Source: Actinomadura_C alba (lineage in GTDB: Bacteria > Actinomycetota > Actinomycetes > Streptosporangiales > Streptosporangiaceae). From it: a DNA stretch of 64,000 bases. The translations under genes were made by a program, and so were the position numbers. The stretch is taken from positions 186,001 through 250,000 of the forward strand of contig NZ_BAAAOK010000001.1 of NCBI RefSeq assembly GCF_039530285.1. Reading direction: 5' to 3'. Under the pieces are notes generated by a model. It saw only the letters and a program-made list of their open reading frames with translations, had not been told where the DNA came from and did not search any database. Of the stretch, positions 1 to 9,051 are shown piece by piece; the stretch's first letter is position 1, and each line of letters starts with the position of its first letter.

Positions 1-3000
1 CGGTGAAGACCCGCCGCAGGTCGGGCAGGCCGTCCACCTCGTCACCCGCCTCGCCCGCGTCTTCGCGGGCGGCGGCCCGCTGGAACGGGGCGAGCATGGA
101 CGACACAAGGGTCATCGTGGTGACCCGCTCGTCCCGGACGAGCCGGGCGAGGTACGCGGGGTCGCGGTGCCCGTCGGGGCGGGCCGGCACGACGGCGGCC
201 CCCTCGATGAGCGGCCAGAAGATCTCCAGTATCGAGGGGTCGAAGCCGGCGGACATCTGGTGCAGCACGCGGTCGTCGGCGTCGAGCGGGAAGGTGGCCC
301 GCATCCAGGTGAGCTGGCTCATGATGGCCCGGTGGGCGACCAGCACGCCCTTGGGCCGGCCGGTCGAGCCGGACGTGTAGATGAGATAGGCGGGATGGTT
401 CGGCAGGGCCCGGCCCCCATGCCGGGGGGCGGGTTGTCCGGAGACCGGCTCCCCGGCCGTGGCCGCGTCGGCCCCGGCGTCCAGCAGGAGCCGCGCCGGG
501 CCGCCCTCAGGGAGCCGCGCGGCGGTGTCCGCCGTGGTCACGGCGATGCTCGCCGCCGAGTCGGAGAGCATGAACGCCACCCGGTCGGCGGGATGGTCAA
601 CGTCGATGGGCAGATAGGCGGCACCCGCCTTCAGCACGCCGAGGAGCGCGACGATCAGCTCGGCCGAGCGCGGCACGGCGACCGCCACGACGGCCTCGGG
701 GCCCGCGCCGCTCGCTCGCAGGCGCTCGGCGAGCGTCTCCGCCCGCCGGTCCAGCTCGGCATAGGTCACCCGCTCGCCACCGGACACGAGCGCCGTCGCG
801 TTCGGGCACCGGGCGGCCCGGCTCTCGAAGGCGTCGGCCAATGTGGCGTGCGGAACGCGCCGTTCCGCTCCGGTGAGGACGGCCGACTCCAGCCGGCTCT
901 CGTCCGCCGACAGGAGGTCGACGCTCGCGACCGGCCGGTCCGGATCGGCGGCCACCGCGGCCAGGATCCGGGTCAGGCGCTCGGCGATCCGCTCCACGGC
1001 GGCGCGGCCGAGCCGTCCGGCGTCGTGCTCGAACCGCAGCCCGAGCCGCCGCCCGGGCAGCACGATCAGCGCGAGGGGGTAGTGGCCGCTGCTGGTGAAC
1101 TCCTGGCCGGTGATCTCCAGGGTGCCGGTGCGGTCCCGAAGGTCGCCGGCGCTCGCGTAGTTCTCGAAGACGACGAGGGTGTCGAAGAGGTCGACTTGGC
1201 CGGTGAGCCGCTGGATCTCCGCCAGCCCGAGGTGCTGGTGGTCGAGCAGCTCGACCTGCTCGGCCTGCAGCCGCTCGAGGGTGGCGCCGAGCGACCCGCC
1301 CGGCCGCCACCTCATCCGCACCGGCAGCGTGTTGATGAACAGGCCGACCATCGCCTCGATGCCGTCCACGTCGGCGTCGCGGCCCGAGACCGTGGTGCCG
1401 AACACCACGTCGCCGTGGCCGGTGAGCCGGCCCAGCAGAAGCCCCCACGCCCCCTGCACGAGGGTGTTCAGCGTCAGCCCGCGCTCGCGGGCGCGGGCGA
1501 CCAGCCCGGCGGTGAGCTCCTCGGGCAGGTCGATCCGGATCCGCTCGGGGCGGGCGGTGCGCGCACCGCGCTCTGGACCGGCCGACACCAACCGGGTCGG
1601 CCCGTCGAGCCCGGCGAGCGCGGCCCGCCATGCCTCCCGCGCGGCGTCCCGGTCGCGAGACGCCAGCCGGCCGAGGTACTCCCGGTAGGGGGTGACCGGC
1701 GGCAACCGCGGCGTCTCCCCGTCCGGGGCGTAGAGCGCGAGCAGTTCCCTGAGCATGATCGGCACCGACCAGCCGTCGGCCACGATGTGGTGGAACACCA
1801 GTATCAGGACGTGCCGGTCCGGAGCATGCCGGACCAGGACGCAGCGCAGCAGCGGAGGCCGGCCCAGGTCGAAGGGGCGGGCCCGCTCCTCGGCGGTGAG
1901 TGCCTCGAAGCGCTGCGCCCTTGTCGGCTCGTCGCCGCCGGACAGGTCGGCCTCCCGCCACGGGAGGGCGACCGCGTCGGCGGTGAACTGCACGACGCGC
2001 CCGTCCGGATGCCGGCGGAAACCGGATCGCAGTGCGTCGTGCCGGGCGAGCAGGGCCTGCGCGGCCCGGCGCAGGGCCGGCGCGTCGACCGGCCCGCGCA
2101 GCTCGGCCGTCTGCTGTACGACGTAGACCTCGGCGCCCGACTCGTCGGCCACCGCGTGGTAGAAGAAGCCCTCCTGGAGCGGCGACAATGGCAGCTCGCC
2201 TCCGGGGTCCGGCGGGTCCGCGCCCTCGGCCCCGTCCACACCGCGCACGGCGTCGCCGCCGCCACCGCCCGCACCACGGGCGTCGCGCCGTTCGTCGACG
2301 GCATCGCCGTGAACGGGACGGTCACCGATCGCCGCGGCGAGTGCGGCGACGGTGCGGTGCCGGAAGACGTCCCCGGGGGTGAGCGACAACCCGGCGTTGC
2401 GCGCGCCGATCAGCAGCCGGATCGCGACGATGCTGTCGCCGCCCAGCGCGAAGAAGTCGTCGTCGACCCCGACCCGCGGCAGGCCGAGGACCTCGGCGTA
2501 CAACGTGCACAGGAGTTCCTCGCGGGCGTCGCGCGGACGCGTCCCCGTGGTGAGCGCGGACAGGTCGGGCGCGGGCAGCGCCCTGCGGTCGAGCTTGCCG
2601 CTCGTCGTCACCGGCAGCCGGTCGAGCGGGACGAACGCCGAGGGCACCATGTACTCCGGCAGCCGGTCCAGCGCGTACGACCGCAGGGTCTTCATCAGCG
2701 TGCCCACGTCGCGGAACCCGGCGGGCACGTTGGCCAGCGACGACAGGTGCGTCTTCGCCGACGACGCGCGGCCGGGCCGGTACACCTCGTCGTATCCCAG
2801 GCCGTACGCCTCGTCGTATCCCCCGCCGTGCGGGTCGCCGTACCCCGCGTCGTCATCACGCACGTATTCGCGGCCACCCGCGTTGTGCTCGGCCGCGCCG
2901 TCGTCGCCGGCCCGCATCCCACTGTCGGTGAAGACGCCGTCGGTGAAGACCGCGTCGAGGCGGCCGTCGGCCGATCGGCCCGACCAGGTCACGGCCACCT

Positions 3001-5560
3001 GGTAGCCGAGTTCGGCACCGAGGTCGTACAGGTCCTCCGGATCGACGGCGGTCCAGGAGACTCCGCCGGACGAGCCGTGGGCATGGTCGTCGGGGATCAG
3101 CGCACGCAGCGCTTCGAGGTCCTCCGTCAGCCGCGCGTTCGGCACCTCGGTCAACCGCAGCCGGCCCGGGCGCCGCTCGGTCAGCCACGCGGCCAGCTCG
3201 GTCAGCCCGCCGATCCCCTGTGCCCAGCGCAGCACGTGCTCCGGCATCGCCAGATGCGGCCCGCGCCGCCGGCCGGCCGTGCCGGGGCGCTTGCGCAGGA
3301 CGACGTCGTAGCGGTAGCGGGTCAACTCGTTGTGGTGGCGACCGCGCTTGACGCGCAGGTCGAGACCGTCGATGTCGGCCACGGCGCGCCGCAGGGCCGG
3401 GAAGAAGTCCGGGTCGAGCAGGAGTTCGCCCTCCCGGCTCACCGCCTGGTCGACCGCCGAGCGTACGGCGGGGTCGGCGCCCTCGGTCGCTTCGGCATCG
3501 CGCCGGCGCAGCTCGACCGCGCTGCGCAGGCACCGCAACAGCCGCAGGTTGCGAACGTCGCCGACGAAGACCGACCCGCCCGGGACGAGCAGCCGCACCG
3601 CCTCGCGAAGCACGTCGGCGAGGTAGCCGGCACTCGGGAGGTACTGCGCCACGGAGTTGACGACCACCGTGTCGAAGAACCCGTCCGGCAGGCCGTCGAA
3701 GACGTGCGCGGGCTGCGCTCGCAGCTCGACGCGCCCGGTGAGCTCGGGTACCTCGGCCACCTGCCGCCGCAGCGTCTCGATCGCCTCCTCGGACACGTCG
3801 GTGCCCCAGTAGGCGTCGCAGCCGGGGGCGACGCGCGACAGGATCAGGCCGCTGCCCACGCCGATCTCGAGCACCCGGCGCGGCCGCAGCGCCGCGATCC
3901 GCTCGACGGCGGCGTCGCGCCAGGCCCGCATCTCCTCCAGCGGGATCGGCATGCCGTCGTAGGTGCTGTTCCAGCCGGTGAAGTTCTCGGCGAGGCCCTC
4001 CGACCGCGCCGCCGTGTAGAGCAGCTCGTGCAGGCCCTTCCAGGCGCCGACCTGTTCCCGCTCTCGCCGCTCGTCCCGGTCCGGGCCGGATCGCCGGCCC
4101 GCCGCCGGCACGATGTAGGCGGTGAGGCGCTTCTCACCCGGCCGGTCCTCGCGTGCCAGCACCGCCGCCTGAGCGACCGAGGAGTGCGCCTCCAGGATCG
4201 ACTCGATCTCGCCCGGCTCGATGCGATAGCCCCGGATCTTGACCTGGTCGTCGGACCGGCCGATGAACTCCAGCCGCCCGTCCGCCCGCCACCGCACGAG
4301 ATCGCCCGTACGGTACAGCCGCTCTCCAGGCGTGCCGAACGGATCGGCCACGAACCGCTCGGCGGTCAGCCCCGGCCGGCCGAGATAGCCGCGTGCCAGG
4401 CCGAGCCCGCCGAGGTACAGCTCGCCCTCCGTGCCGGCGGGCACCGGTCGCAGGGCGGCGTCGAGCACGTAGACGCGGGTGCCCGGATCGGGCCGCCCGA
4501 TGGGCACCGACGGGCCGGTCCGCGTGTCGGGGTCGCACTCGCCGAGCGTGGAGTTCACCGTCGCCTCGGTCGGCCCGTACGCGTTGAACATCCGCCGGCC
4601 GCGCCCCCAGCGGGCGACGAGTTCCGGCGACACCCGCTCGGTGCCGGCGAGCAGCGTGGCGTGCTCGGGCAGCGCGCAGTCCTCGGGCATCGCCGCCAGC
4701 AGCGCCGGAGGCAGGATCATGAAGGTGACGCCGTGCTCACGGGCGTAGTCGGCCAGGGGCGTGCCGGGCACCCGCCGCTCGGACGGGACGACCACAAGGC
4801 GCCCGCCGGACAGCAGCCCGAGGCACAGGTCCCAGAAGGCGACGTCGAAGCCGGGCGAGGCGAACTGCAGGATCCGGCTGTCCGGGCCGACGCCGAACCG
4901 CTCGGTCTGGGTCGCGACCAGCTTCGCCACGCCGGTGTACGAGAGCACGACGCCTTTGGGCCGCCCGGTGGAGCCGGACGTGTAGATGACGTAGGCGGCG
5001 TTGAGCACGCTCAGAGGGCCGAGGCGATCGGCGTCGGCCGGGTCCGCGCCGGGGCGGGCGGCCACCTCGGCGGCGGTCCGCGGGTCGTCGAGGACGAGGC
5101 ACGGCGTCGCGGTGTCCGGCACGCGCCCCGTCAGCGCGGCGGTGGTGACCAGGCAGGCCGGGCCGGCGTCGGCCAGCATGAAGGCGATGCGTTCCGCCGG
5201 GTGGTCGTGGTCGATCGGCAGGTAGGCGCCACCGGCCTTGAGCACGGCCAGCTCCGCGACGGTCATCTGCACCGACCGCGGCAGCGCCAGCGCGACCACG
5301 CGCTCCGGTCCGACGCCCCGGCCGATCAGCTCGTGGGCCAGCCGGTTCGCCCGCGCGTTCAGTTCCGCGTACGACAGCTCGGTGTCCTCGAACACCAGCG
5401 CCACCGCGTCCGGGTTCCGTTGCACCTGGGTTTCGAACAGCTCCGGCAGGGTCGCCGGGGGCACGCGGCACTCGGTGTCGTTCCAGTCGACGAGGATCCG
5501 GTGGAGTTCCTCGCCGGTGAGCGCCCGTCGCCCGCCGGTCATCTCTTCGTCAACGGACAC
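1..5560 (-). CDS. Non-ribosomal peptide synthetase, N-methylating loading module (partial)
   Basis: Cytoplasmic assembly-line enzyme for a peptide siderophore; the 3' end lies beyond base 1. I read about 1850 codons. Order along the protein: adenylation domain (YTSGSTGRPKG near 4960-5000, RGYRIEPGEIE near 4200), a SAM methyltransferase inserted after that motif (VLEIGVGSGL near 3860), the end of the A domain (TSGKLDRRAL near 2600), a carrier domain (ALGGDSIVAIRL near 2430), a condensation domain (HHIVADGWS near 1770) and a second A domain cut by the window. There is no condensation domain in front, so module 1 is a loading module giving an N-methyl amino acid. GTG at 5560 has GGAAAGG six bases upstream; ATG at 5542 is an alternative. 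Neighbouring ornithine hydroxylase and formyltransferase genes suggest a formyl-hydroxyornithine peptide. The product is inferred. Confidence 0.93.
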   Translation of the reverse strand, partial: MSVDEEMTGGRRALTGEELHRILVDWNDTECRVPPATLPELFETQVQRNPDAVALVFEDTELSYAELNARANRLAHELIGRGVGPERVVALALPRSVQMTVAELAVLKAGGAYLPIDHDHPAERIAFMLADAGPACLVTTAALTGRVPDTATPCLVLDDPRTAAEVAARPGADPADADRLGPLSVLNAAYVIYTSGSTGRPKGVVLSYTGVAKLVATQTERFGVGPDSRILQFASPGFDVAFWDLCLGLLSGGRLVVVPSERRVPGTPLADYAREHGVTFMILPPALLAAMPEDCALPEHATLLAGTERVSPELVARWGRGRRMFNAYGPTEATVNSTLGECDPDTRTGPSVPIGRPDPGTRVYVLDAALRPVPAGTEGELYLGGLGLARGYLGRPGLTAERFVADPFGTPGERLYRTGDLVRWRADGRLEFIGRSDDQVKIRGYRIEPGEIESILEAHSSVAQAAVLAREDRPGEKRLTAYIVPAAGRRSGPDRDERREREQVGAWKGLHELLYTAARSEGLAENFTGWNSTYDGMPIPLEEMRAWRDAAVERIAALRPRRVLEIGVGSGLILSRVAPGCDAYWGTDVSEEAIETLRRQVAEVPELTGRVELRAQPAHVFDGLPDGFFDTVVVNSVAQYLPSAGYLADVLREAVRLLVPGGSVFVGDVRNLRLLRCLRSAVELRRRDAEATEGADPAVRSAVDQAVSREGELLLDPDFFPALRRAVADIDGLDLRVKRGRHHNELTRYRYDVVLRKRPGTAGRRRGPHLAMPEHVLRWAQGIGGLTELAAWLTERRPGRLRLTEVPNARLTEDLEALRALIPDDHAHGSSGGVSWTAVDPEDLYDLGAELGYQVAVTWSGRSADGRLDAVFTDGVFTDSGMRAGDDGAAEHNAGGREYVRDDDAGYGDPHGGGYDEAYGLGYDEVYRPGRASSAKTHLSSLANVPAGFRDVGTLMKTLRSYALDRLPEYMVPSAFVPLDRLPVTTSGKLDRRALPAPDLSALTTGTRPRDAREELLCTLYAEVLGLPRVGVDDDFFALGGDSIVAIRLLIGARNAGLSLTPGDVFRHRTVAALAAAIGDRPVHGDAVDERRDARGAGGGGGDAVRGVDGAEGADPPDPGGELPLSPLQEGFFYHAVADESGAEVYVVQQTAELRGPVDAPALRRAAQALLARHDALRSGFRRHPDGRVVQFTADAVALPWREADLSGGDEPTRAQRFEALTAEERARPFDLGRPPLLRCVLVRHAPDRHVLILVFHHIVADGWSVPIMLRELLALYAPDGETPRLPPVTPYREYLGRLASRDRDAAREAWRAALAGLDGPTRLVSAGPERGARTARPERIRIDLPEELTAGLVARARERGLTLNTLVQGAWGLLLGRLTGHGDVVFGTTVSGRDADVDGIEAMVGLFINTLPVRMRWRPGGSLGATLERLQAEQVELLDHQHLGLAEIQRLTGQVDLFDTLVVFENYASAGDLRDRTGTLEITGQEFTSSGHYPLALIVLPGRRLGLRFEHDAGRLGRAAVERIAERLTRILAAVAADPDRPVASVDLLSADESRLESAVLTGAERRVPHATLADAFESRAARCPNATALVSGGERVTYAELDRRAETLAERLRASGAGPEAVVAVAVPRSAELIVALLGVLKAGAAYLPIDVDHPADRVAFMLSDSAASIAVTTADTAARLPEGGPARLLLDAGADAATAGEPVSGQPAPRHGGRALPNHPAYLIYTSGSTGRPKGVLVAHRAIMSQLTWMRATFPLDADDRVLHQMSAGFDPSILEIFWPLIEGAAVVPARPDGHRDPAYLARLVRDERVTTMTLVSSMLAPFQRAAAREDAGEAGDEVDGLPDLRRVFT

Positions 5561-5650
5561 GCTTCGCCTTTCCGACACAGTGCCGATCGAGCACACTTCG
5601 CCTGTGGGCATGGTTCATCCACGACCCAGGGACATTTCACCGTTCATCGC

Positions 5651-5683
5651 GGTCCCGGCGGTGGGGTCGCCGCCGCCGGGACC
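5651..5683 (-). terminator. Hairpin between binding-protein gene and NRPS gene
   Basis: A perfect 11-bp inverted repeat (GGTCCCGGCGG at 5651-5661, its complement at 5673-5683) starts 8 bases after the stop of the binding-protein gene and 91 bases before the NRPS start, on the same strand. There is no T-run. It could act as a partial terminator lowering NRPS read-through relative to the uptake gene; no separate iron box was seen in front of the NRPS. Confidence 0.4.
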
Positions 5684-5691
5684 CCGTGGAG

Positions 5692-6726
5692 TCAGCTCGC
5701 CGGGGCGGTGAGGAGCGGAATGATCTGATCGATGGCGTAGGGCACGCTGAGGACGGTGTTGAACGACAGCGCGGCACCGACGGGCGGGTCCTCGTACGGC
5801 GCGAACAGGGCCCGCTTCTCCTTGGCGACCTCGAGGGTGCCGAAGACCTCGTCGGCCTCGACCCGCTTCCGCGCCGTCGGATCGCCGGTGAGGAACACGA
5901 GCCGGTCCACGTCCACGAGGTCCAGCCGCTCGGAGCCGATCTCGGCCGCGTACTCCTTGCCGACCGCCTTGGTGACCTTCTCGGGCACGCTGAAGCCCAG
6001 GGACGTCATGAACACCACCTTGGGGTCGCTGGGGGCGAAGACCGCGTACTTTCCGGCCTCGTAGGGATCGACGACGGCAGTCGTCTTCCCGGCGAACTCC
6101 GGGTACTCCTCGCGCACCTGCGCGAAGCGCTGGTCGATCTTGGTGATCAGCTCGTTCGCGCGGGCCTCCATGCCGAGTGCGCGGCCGGTCATCCGGGTCA
6201 TCTCCTGCCACGGAGCCGCGTAGTCGTCGTACTTCAGTGGCTGCCCGACCGTCGGCGCGATCCTGCTGAGCGCGTCGTACTGCTCCTTCTTCATCCCCGA
6301 GTAGAGCGCGATGATGAGGTCGGGCTCGAGGACGGCGATCTTCTCGATGTTGAAGTTGTCACGCTCCCCGACGATGGTCGGCGGCGAGGCTCCCCAGAGC
6401 CCCTGGGTCCACGCCCACTTGCCGTAGGGACGCTCCTTGAACCAGTCGACTGCACCGACCGGCTTGATCCCGAGCGCGAGCACCGCGTCCTGGTCACTGA
6501 GGCCGAGCGTCACGACGCGCTTCGCCTGCGCGCTGATCTCGGTCGTGCCGTACTTGTGGTCGATGCGCACCGGGAAGGCGCCCTGACCCTTGGCCGGCTC
6601 GGCCCGCGGGGCCGCGTCGTCGTCCCCGCTCCCGCAGGCGGCGAGCACCAGCGACAGCGCCAACACCAACGTCAGGACCAGGATCGGCGGCCGGACGCGC
6701 TCGGAGAGCGGTGCAGCAGTGGACAT
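5692..6726 (-). CDS. Iron-siderophore ABC transporter substrate-binding lipoprotein
   Basis: Membrane-anchored periplasmic-binding-type protein of the FecB/FhuD class (344 aa), which hands ferric siderophore to the FecCD permeases encoded divergently. A basic start, a hydrophobic stretch and the lipobox LAAC give a lipoprotein signal; a Gly/Asp-rich linker follows and then the helical-backbone binding fold (RVVTLGLSDQDAVLALGIKPVG; IAVLEPDLII). ATG at 6726 is chosen because GAAGGGAAG precedes it closely; an in-frame ATG at 6759 has no ribosome site. Two iron boxes lie 60-160 bases upstream, so expression should follow low iron. It is co-directional with the NRPS. Confidence 0.92.
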   Translation of the reverse strand: MSTAAPLSERVRPPILVLTLVLALSLVLAACGSGDDDAAPRAEPAKGQGAFPVRIDHKYGTTEISAQAKRVVTLGLSDQDAVLALGIKPVGAVDWFKERPYGKWAWTQGLWGASPPTIVGERDNFNIEKIAVLEPDLIIALYSGMKKEQYDALSRIAPTVGQPLKYDDYAAPWQEMTRMTGRALGMEARANELITKIDQRFAQVREEYPEFAGKTTAVVDPYEAGKYAVFAPSDPKVVFMTSLGFSVPEKVTKAVGKEYAAEIGSERLDLVDVDRLVFLTGDPTARKRVEADEVFGTLEVAKEKRALFAPYEDPPVGAALSFNTVLSVPYAIDQIIPLLTAPAS

Positions 6727-6788
6727 CGGCTTCCCTTCGGAGGTGCGGACCGAGGGCATCCGTCGCCACCACCCGGCGATCGCGACAC

Positions 6789-6807
6789 TAAGGTAAGGCT
6801 TGCCTAA
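6789..6807. promoter_or_regulatory. Iron box (IdeR/DmdR/DtxR type)
   Basis: TAAGGTAAGGCTTGCCTAA is a 19-base interrupted palindrome close to the actinobacterial consensus TTAGGTTAGGCTAACCTAA. It lies in the divergent promoter region of the binding-protein gene and the permease operon, nearer the former, and should repress it when Fe(II) is plentiful. Confidence 0.85.
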
Positions 6808-6867
6808 TTACAAGACCACGCCATCCGCCGGTCGACCCAAGGCTGGCAGGGGGCGCGGACCTATGAG

Positions 6868-6886
6868 TAAGGTATGCCTAACCTAA
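6868..6886. promoter_or_regulatory. Iron box (IdeR/DmdR/DtxR type), permease side
   Basis: TAAGGTATGCCTAACCTAA, a second iron box 19 bases before the first permease start codon. Such a position would overlap the transcription start or leader of the permease operon, allowing tight repression independent of the box at 6789. Confidence 0.85.
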
Positions 6887-6905
6887 AGATCAAGTTGGGG
6901 GCGTG

Positions 6906-7973
6906 ATGCTCGACATGGAGCCGCCGGCCGGCGGGCTCACCCAGCGCCCCGAGGCGGCGCCCACCCGAACGCACGCATTGAGACGCCCCATCCTGCTGGT
7001 GCTGACGCTCGGGGCGCTCGTGCTTCTGTGCCTGATATCGATCGCGGTGGGCAGCCGCCAGATCCCTCTCGGTGAAGTCGTCGGAACGCTCCTGCACTCG
7101 CGCGACACGCAGGCCGACGCGATCGTCTGGGGCGTCCGCGTGCCCCGGACCGCACTGGGGCTGGCCGCCGGCGCCGCGCTCGGCCTGGCGGGCGCGGTGA
7201 TGCAGGCGCTGACCCGCAATCCGCTCGCGGATCCTGGCCTGATGGGCGTGAGCGCGGGTTCGGCCCTGGGCATCGTCGTGGCGATCGGGGTGCTCGGGAT
7301 CGCCTCGCTGTACGCCACGATCTGGTTTGCGTTCACGGGGGCGCTCGTCGCGAGCGTCGTGGTGTACGTCCTCGGCGGTCTCGGCCGGGGCGGCACGACC
7401 CCGGTCAAGCTCGCGCTGGCCGGTGTCGCCGTCACCTTCATGATGAGCTCGCTCACCGGCGCTCTGGCCCTGATCTCGCCGGAGGCGCTCAACCGCTACC
7501 GCTTCTGGTCCGCCGGCTCGCTCGCCGGCCAGGACATGCCGACCATCCTGCGGGTTCTGCCGTTCCTGGCCGTTGGAGCGCTCCTCGCTCTCGCCGCCGG
7601 CCCCGCGCTGAACAATCTGTCCCTCGGCGACGACGTCGCCGCCTCGCTCGGCCGGCGGCCCGGGCTGGTCCGTCTCCAGGGACTCCTGGCGGTGACGTTG
7701 CTCACCGGCGGGGCCGTGGCGGTCGTGGGACCGATCGTCTTCGTCGGTCTGGTGGTCCCGCACGCGGCCCGGATCATCACCGGGCCGGACCAGCGGTGGC
7801 TGCTGCCCTTCTCCATGCTGCTCGCCCCGTGCCTGCTGCTCATGGCCGACATCGCCGGGCGCGTCATCGCCCGGCCCCAGGAGGTTCAGGTCGGCATCGT
7901 CGTCGCGTTCGTCGGCGCGCCCTTCTTCATCGCGCTGGTCCGCCGGCGCCGGCTCGCGGAGCTCACCACATGA
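6906..7973 (+). CDS. FecCD-family siderophore ABC permease 1
   Basis: Inner-membrane subunit (355 aa) of the ferric-siderophore importer. Family hallmarks are VPRTALGLAAGAALGLAGA, the motif MQALTRNPLADPGLMGVSAG and about ten hydrophobic helices, ending with the usual PFFIALVRR tail. The start is ATG 6906 (GTG 6903 is directly before it); the ribosome site is a weak GGGGG. The stop overlaps the next start as ATGA, so the two permeases are translationally coupled and probably form a heterodimer with the ATPase encoded third. Confidence 0.93.
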   Translation: MLDMEPPAGGLTQRPEAAPTRTHALRRPILLVLTLGALVLLCLISIAVGSRQIPLGEVVGTLLHSRDTQADAIVWGVRVPRTALGLAAGAALGLAGAVMQALTRNPLADPGLMGVSAGSALGIVVAIGVLGIASLYATIWFAFTGALVASVVVYVLGGLGRGGTTPVKLALAGVAVTFMMSSLTGALALISPEALNRYRFWSAGSLAGQDMPTILRVLPFLAVGALLALAAGPALNNLSLGDDVAASLGRRPGLVRLQGLLAVTLLTGGAVAVVGPIVFVGLVVPHAARIITGPDQRWLLPFSMLLAPCLLLMADIAGRVIARPQEVQVGIVVAFVGAPFFIALVRRRRLAELTT

Positions 7974-9049
7974 CCGGCCTGATCCCCGGCGTCGAGCTGA
8001 GCCGGACGGCCGGCCGCACAGCCGTCCGCATCGCCCGCCCGCCGGTCTCGGGTCTGGTGCGGCCCCGGCTGCTGGTCGTCTGCCTGCTGCTGGCCGCCGC
8101 CACGTTCGCCGTCTTCTGCTTCGGGATCGCCACGGGCGACTATCCGCTCGCGCTCTCGGACGTCGTGCCGGCCCTCTGGGGATCGGGCGACGGGGGCACG
8201 CTGCTCATCGTCCAGGAGCTGCGCCTGCCGAGGGCGCTGACCGGGCTGCTGGTCGGCGCCGCCTTCGGCGTCTCGGGCGCGCTGTTCCAGACGATGACCC
8301 GCAACCCGCTGGCCAGTCCCGACATGATCGGGATCACGGCGGGGGCGGGCACGGCCGTCGTCGCGGGACTCGTCCTCGGCTTCGGCACCGGACTCGGTAC
8401 CCAGACGCTCGGGCTGTCGGGCGCGCTCATCACCGCGCTGCTGATCTACGTACTGGCCTGGAAGCGCGGCACCACCGGCTACCGCATCATCCTGGTCGGC
8501 ATCGGGGTGTCCTGGCTGTTCACCAGCACGACCGAGTACCTCATCGCGCGGGCGAGACTGTACGAGGCGCAAGAGGCGCTGGGCTGGCTCTTCGGCGACC
8601 TGGGCAACCGGAACTGGGGTCATGTGCGGCCGCTCGCGCTGACCATGGCCGTGCTGTTGCCGGCCGCCCTCCTGCTGAGCCGCTGGACGCGCACGCTGCA
8701 ACTCGGCGACGAGGTAGCCGTCGGGCTCGGCATACCGGTGCAGCGGGCCCGGCTGGCCCTGCTGCTCACCGGCGTCGGGCTGGTCGCGTTCGGCACCGCG
8801 GCCGCCGGCCCGATCGCCTTCGTTGCCCTCGTCGCCCCGCAGATCGCCTTGCGCCTGGCCCGTACGGCCTGGCCTCCGCTGACCGCCTCGGCCCTCACGG
8901 GCGCCCTGATCGTGCTGGTCGGCGACCTGATCGGGCGGCGGCTCATCACCGACATGGAGCTGCCGGTCGGTGTCGTCACCGGCGTGCTCGGCGCACCGTT
9001 CCTGCTCTGGCTGCTCGCCAGGGCCAACCGCACCGGTTCAGGAGGCTGA
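7970..9049 (+). CDS. FecCD-family siderophore ABC permease 2
   Basis: Second inner-membrane permease (359 aa). It shows the same family motif as permease 1 (MTRNPLASPDMIGITAG) and conserved GPIAFVALVAPQIA; the N-terminus is a longer cytoplasmic stretch before the first helix. ATG 7970 overlaps the upstream stop by four bases. An AGGAGG site for the ATPase gene sits in its last codons. Function as partner of permease 1 is inferred from pairing and order, as in FepD/FepG systems. Confidence 0.93.
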   Translation: MTGLIPGVELSRTAGRTAVRIARPPVSGLVRPRLLVVCLLLAAATFAVFCFGIATGDYPLALSDVVPALWGSGDGGTLLIVQELRLPRALTGLLVGAAFGVSGALFQTMTRNPLASPDMIGITAGAGTAVVAGLVLGFGTGLGTQTLGLSGALITALLIYVLAWKRGTTGYRIILVGIGVSWLFTSTTEYLIARARLYEAQEALGWLFGDLGNRNWGHVRPLALTMAVLLPAALLLSRWTRTLQLGDEVAVGLGIPVQRARLALLLTGVGLVAFGTAAAGPIAFVALVAPQIALRLARTAWPPLTASALTGALIVLVGDLIGRRLITDMELPVGVVTGVLGAPFLLWLLARANRTGSGG

Positions 9050-9051
9050 AA

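Noticed and set aside
167..5728. A 1853-codon open frame on the plus strand opposite the NRPS gene
   Set aside because: It mirrors the real minus-strand NRPS codons; the translation is Arg/Pro/Gly/His-rich with no domain. Long antisense frames are expected at this GC content, and the same holds for many other large opposite frames here.
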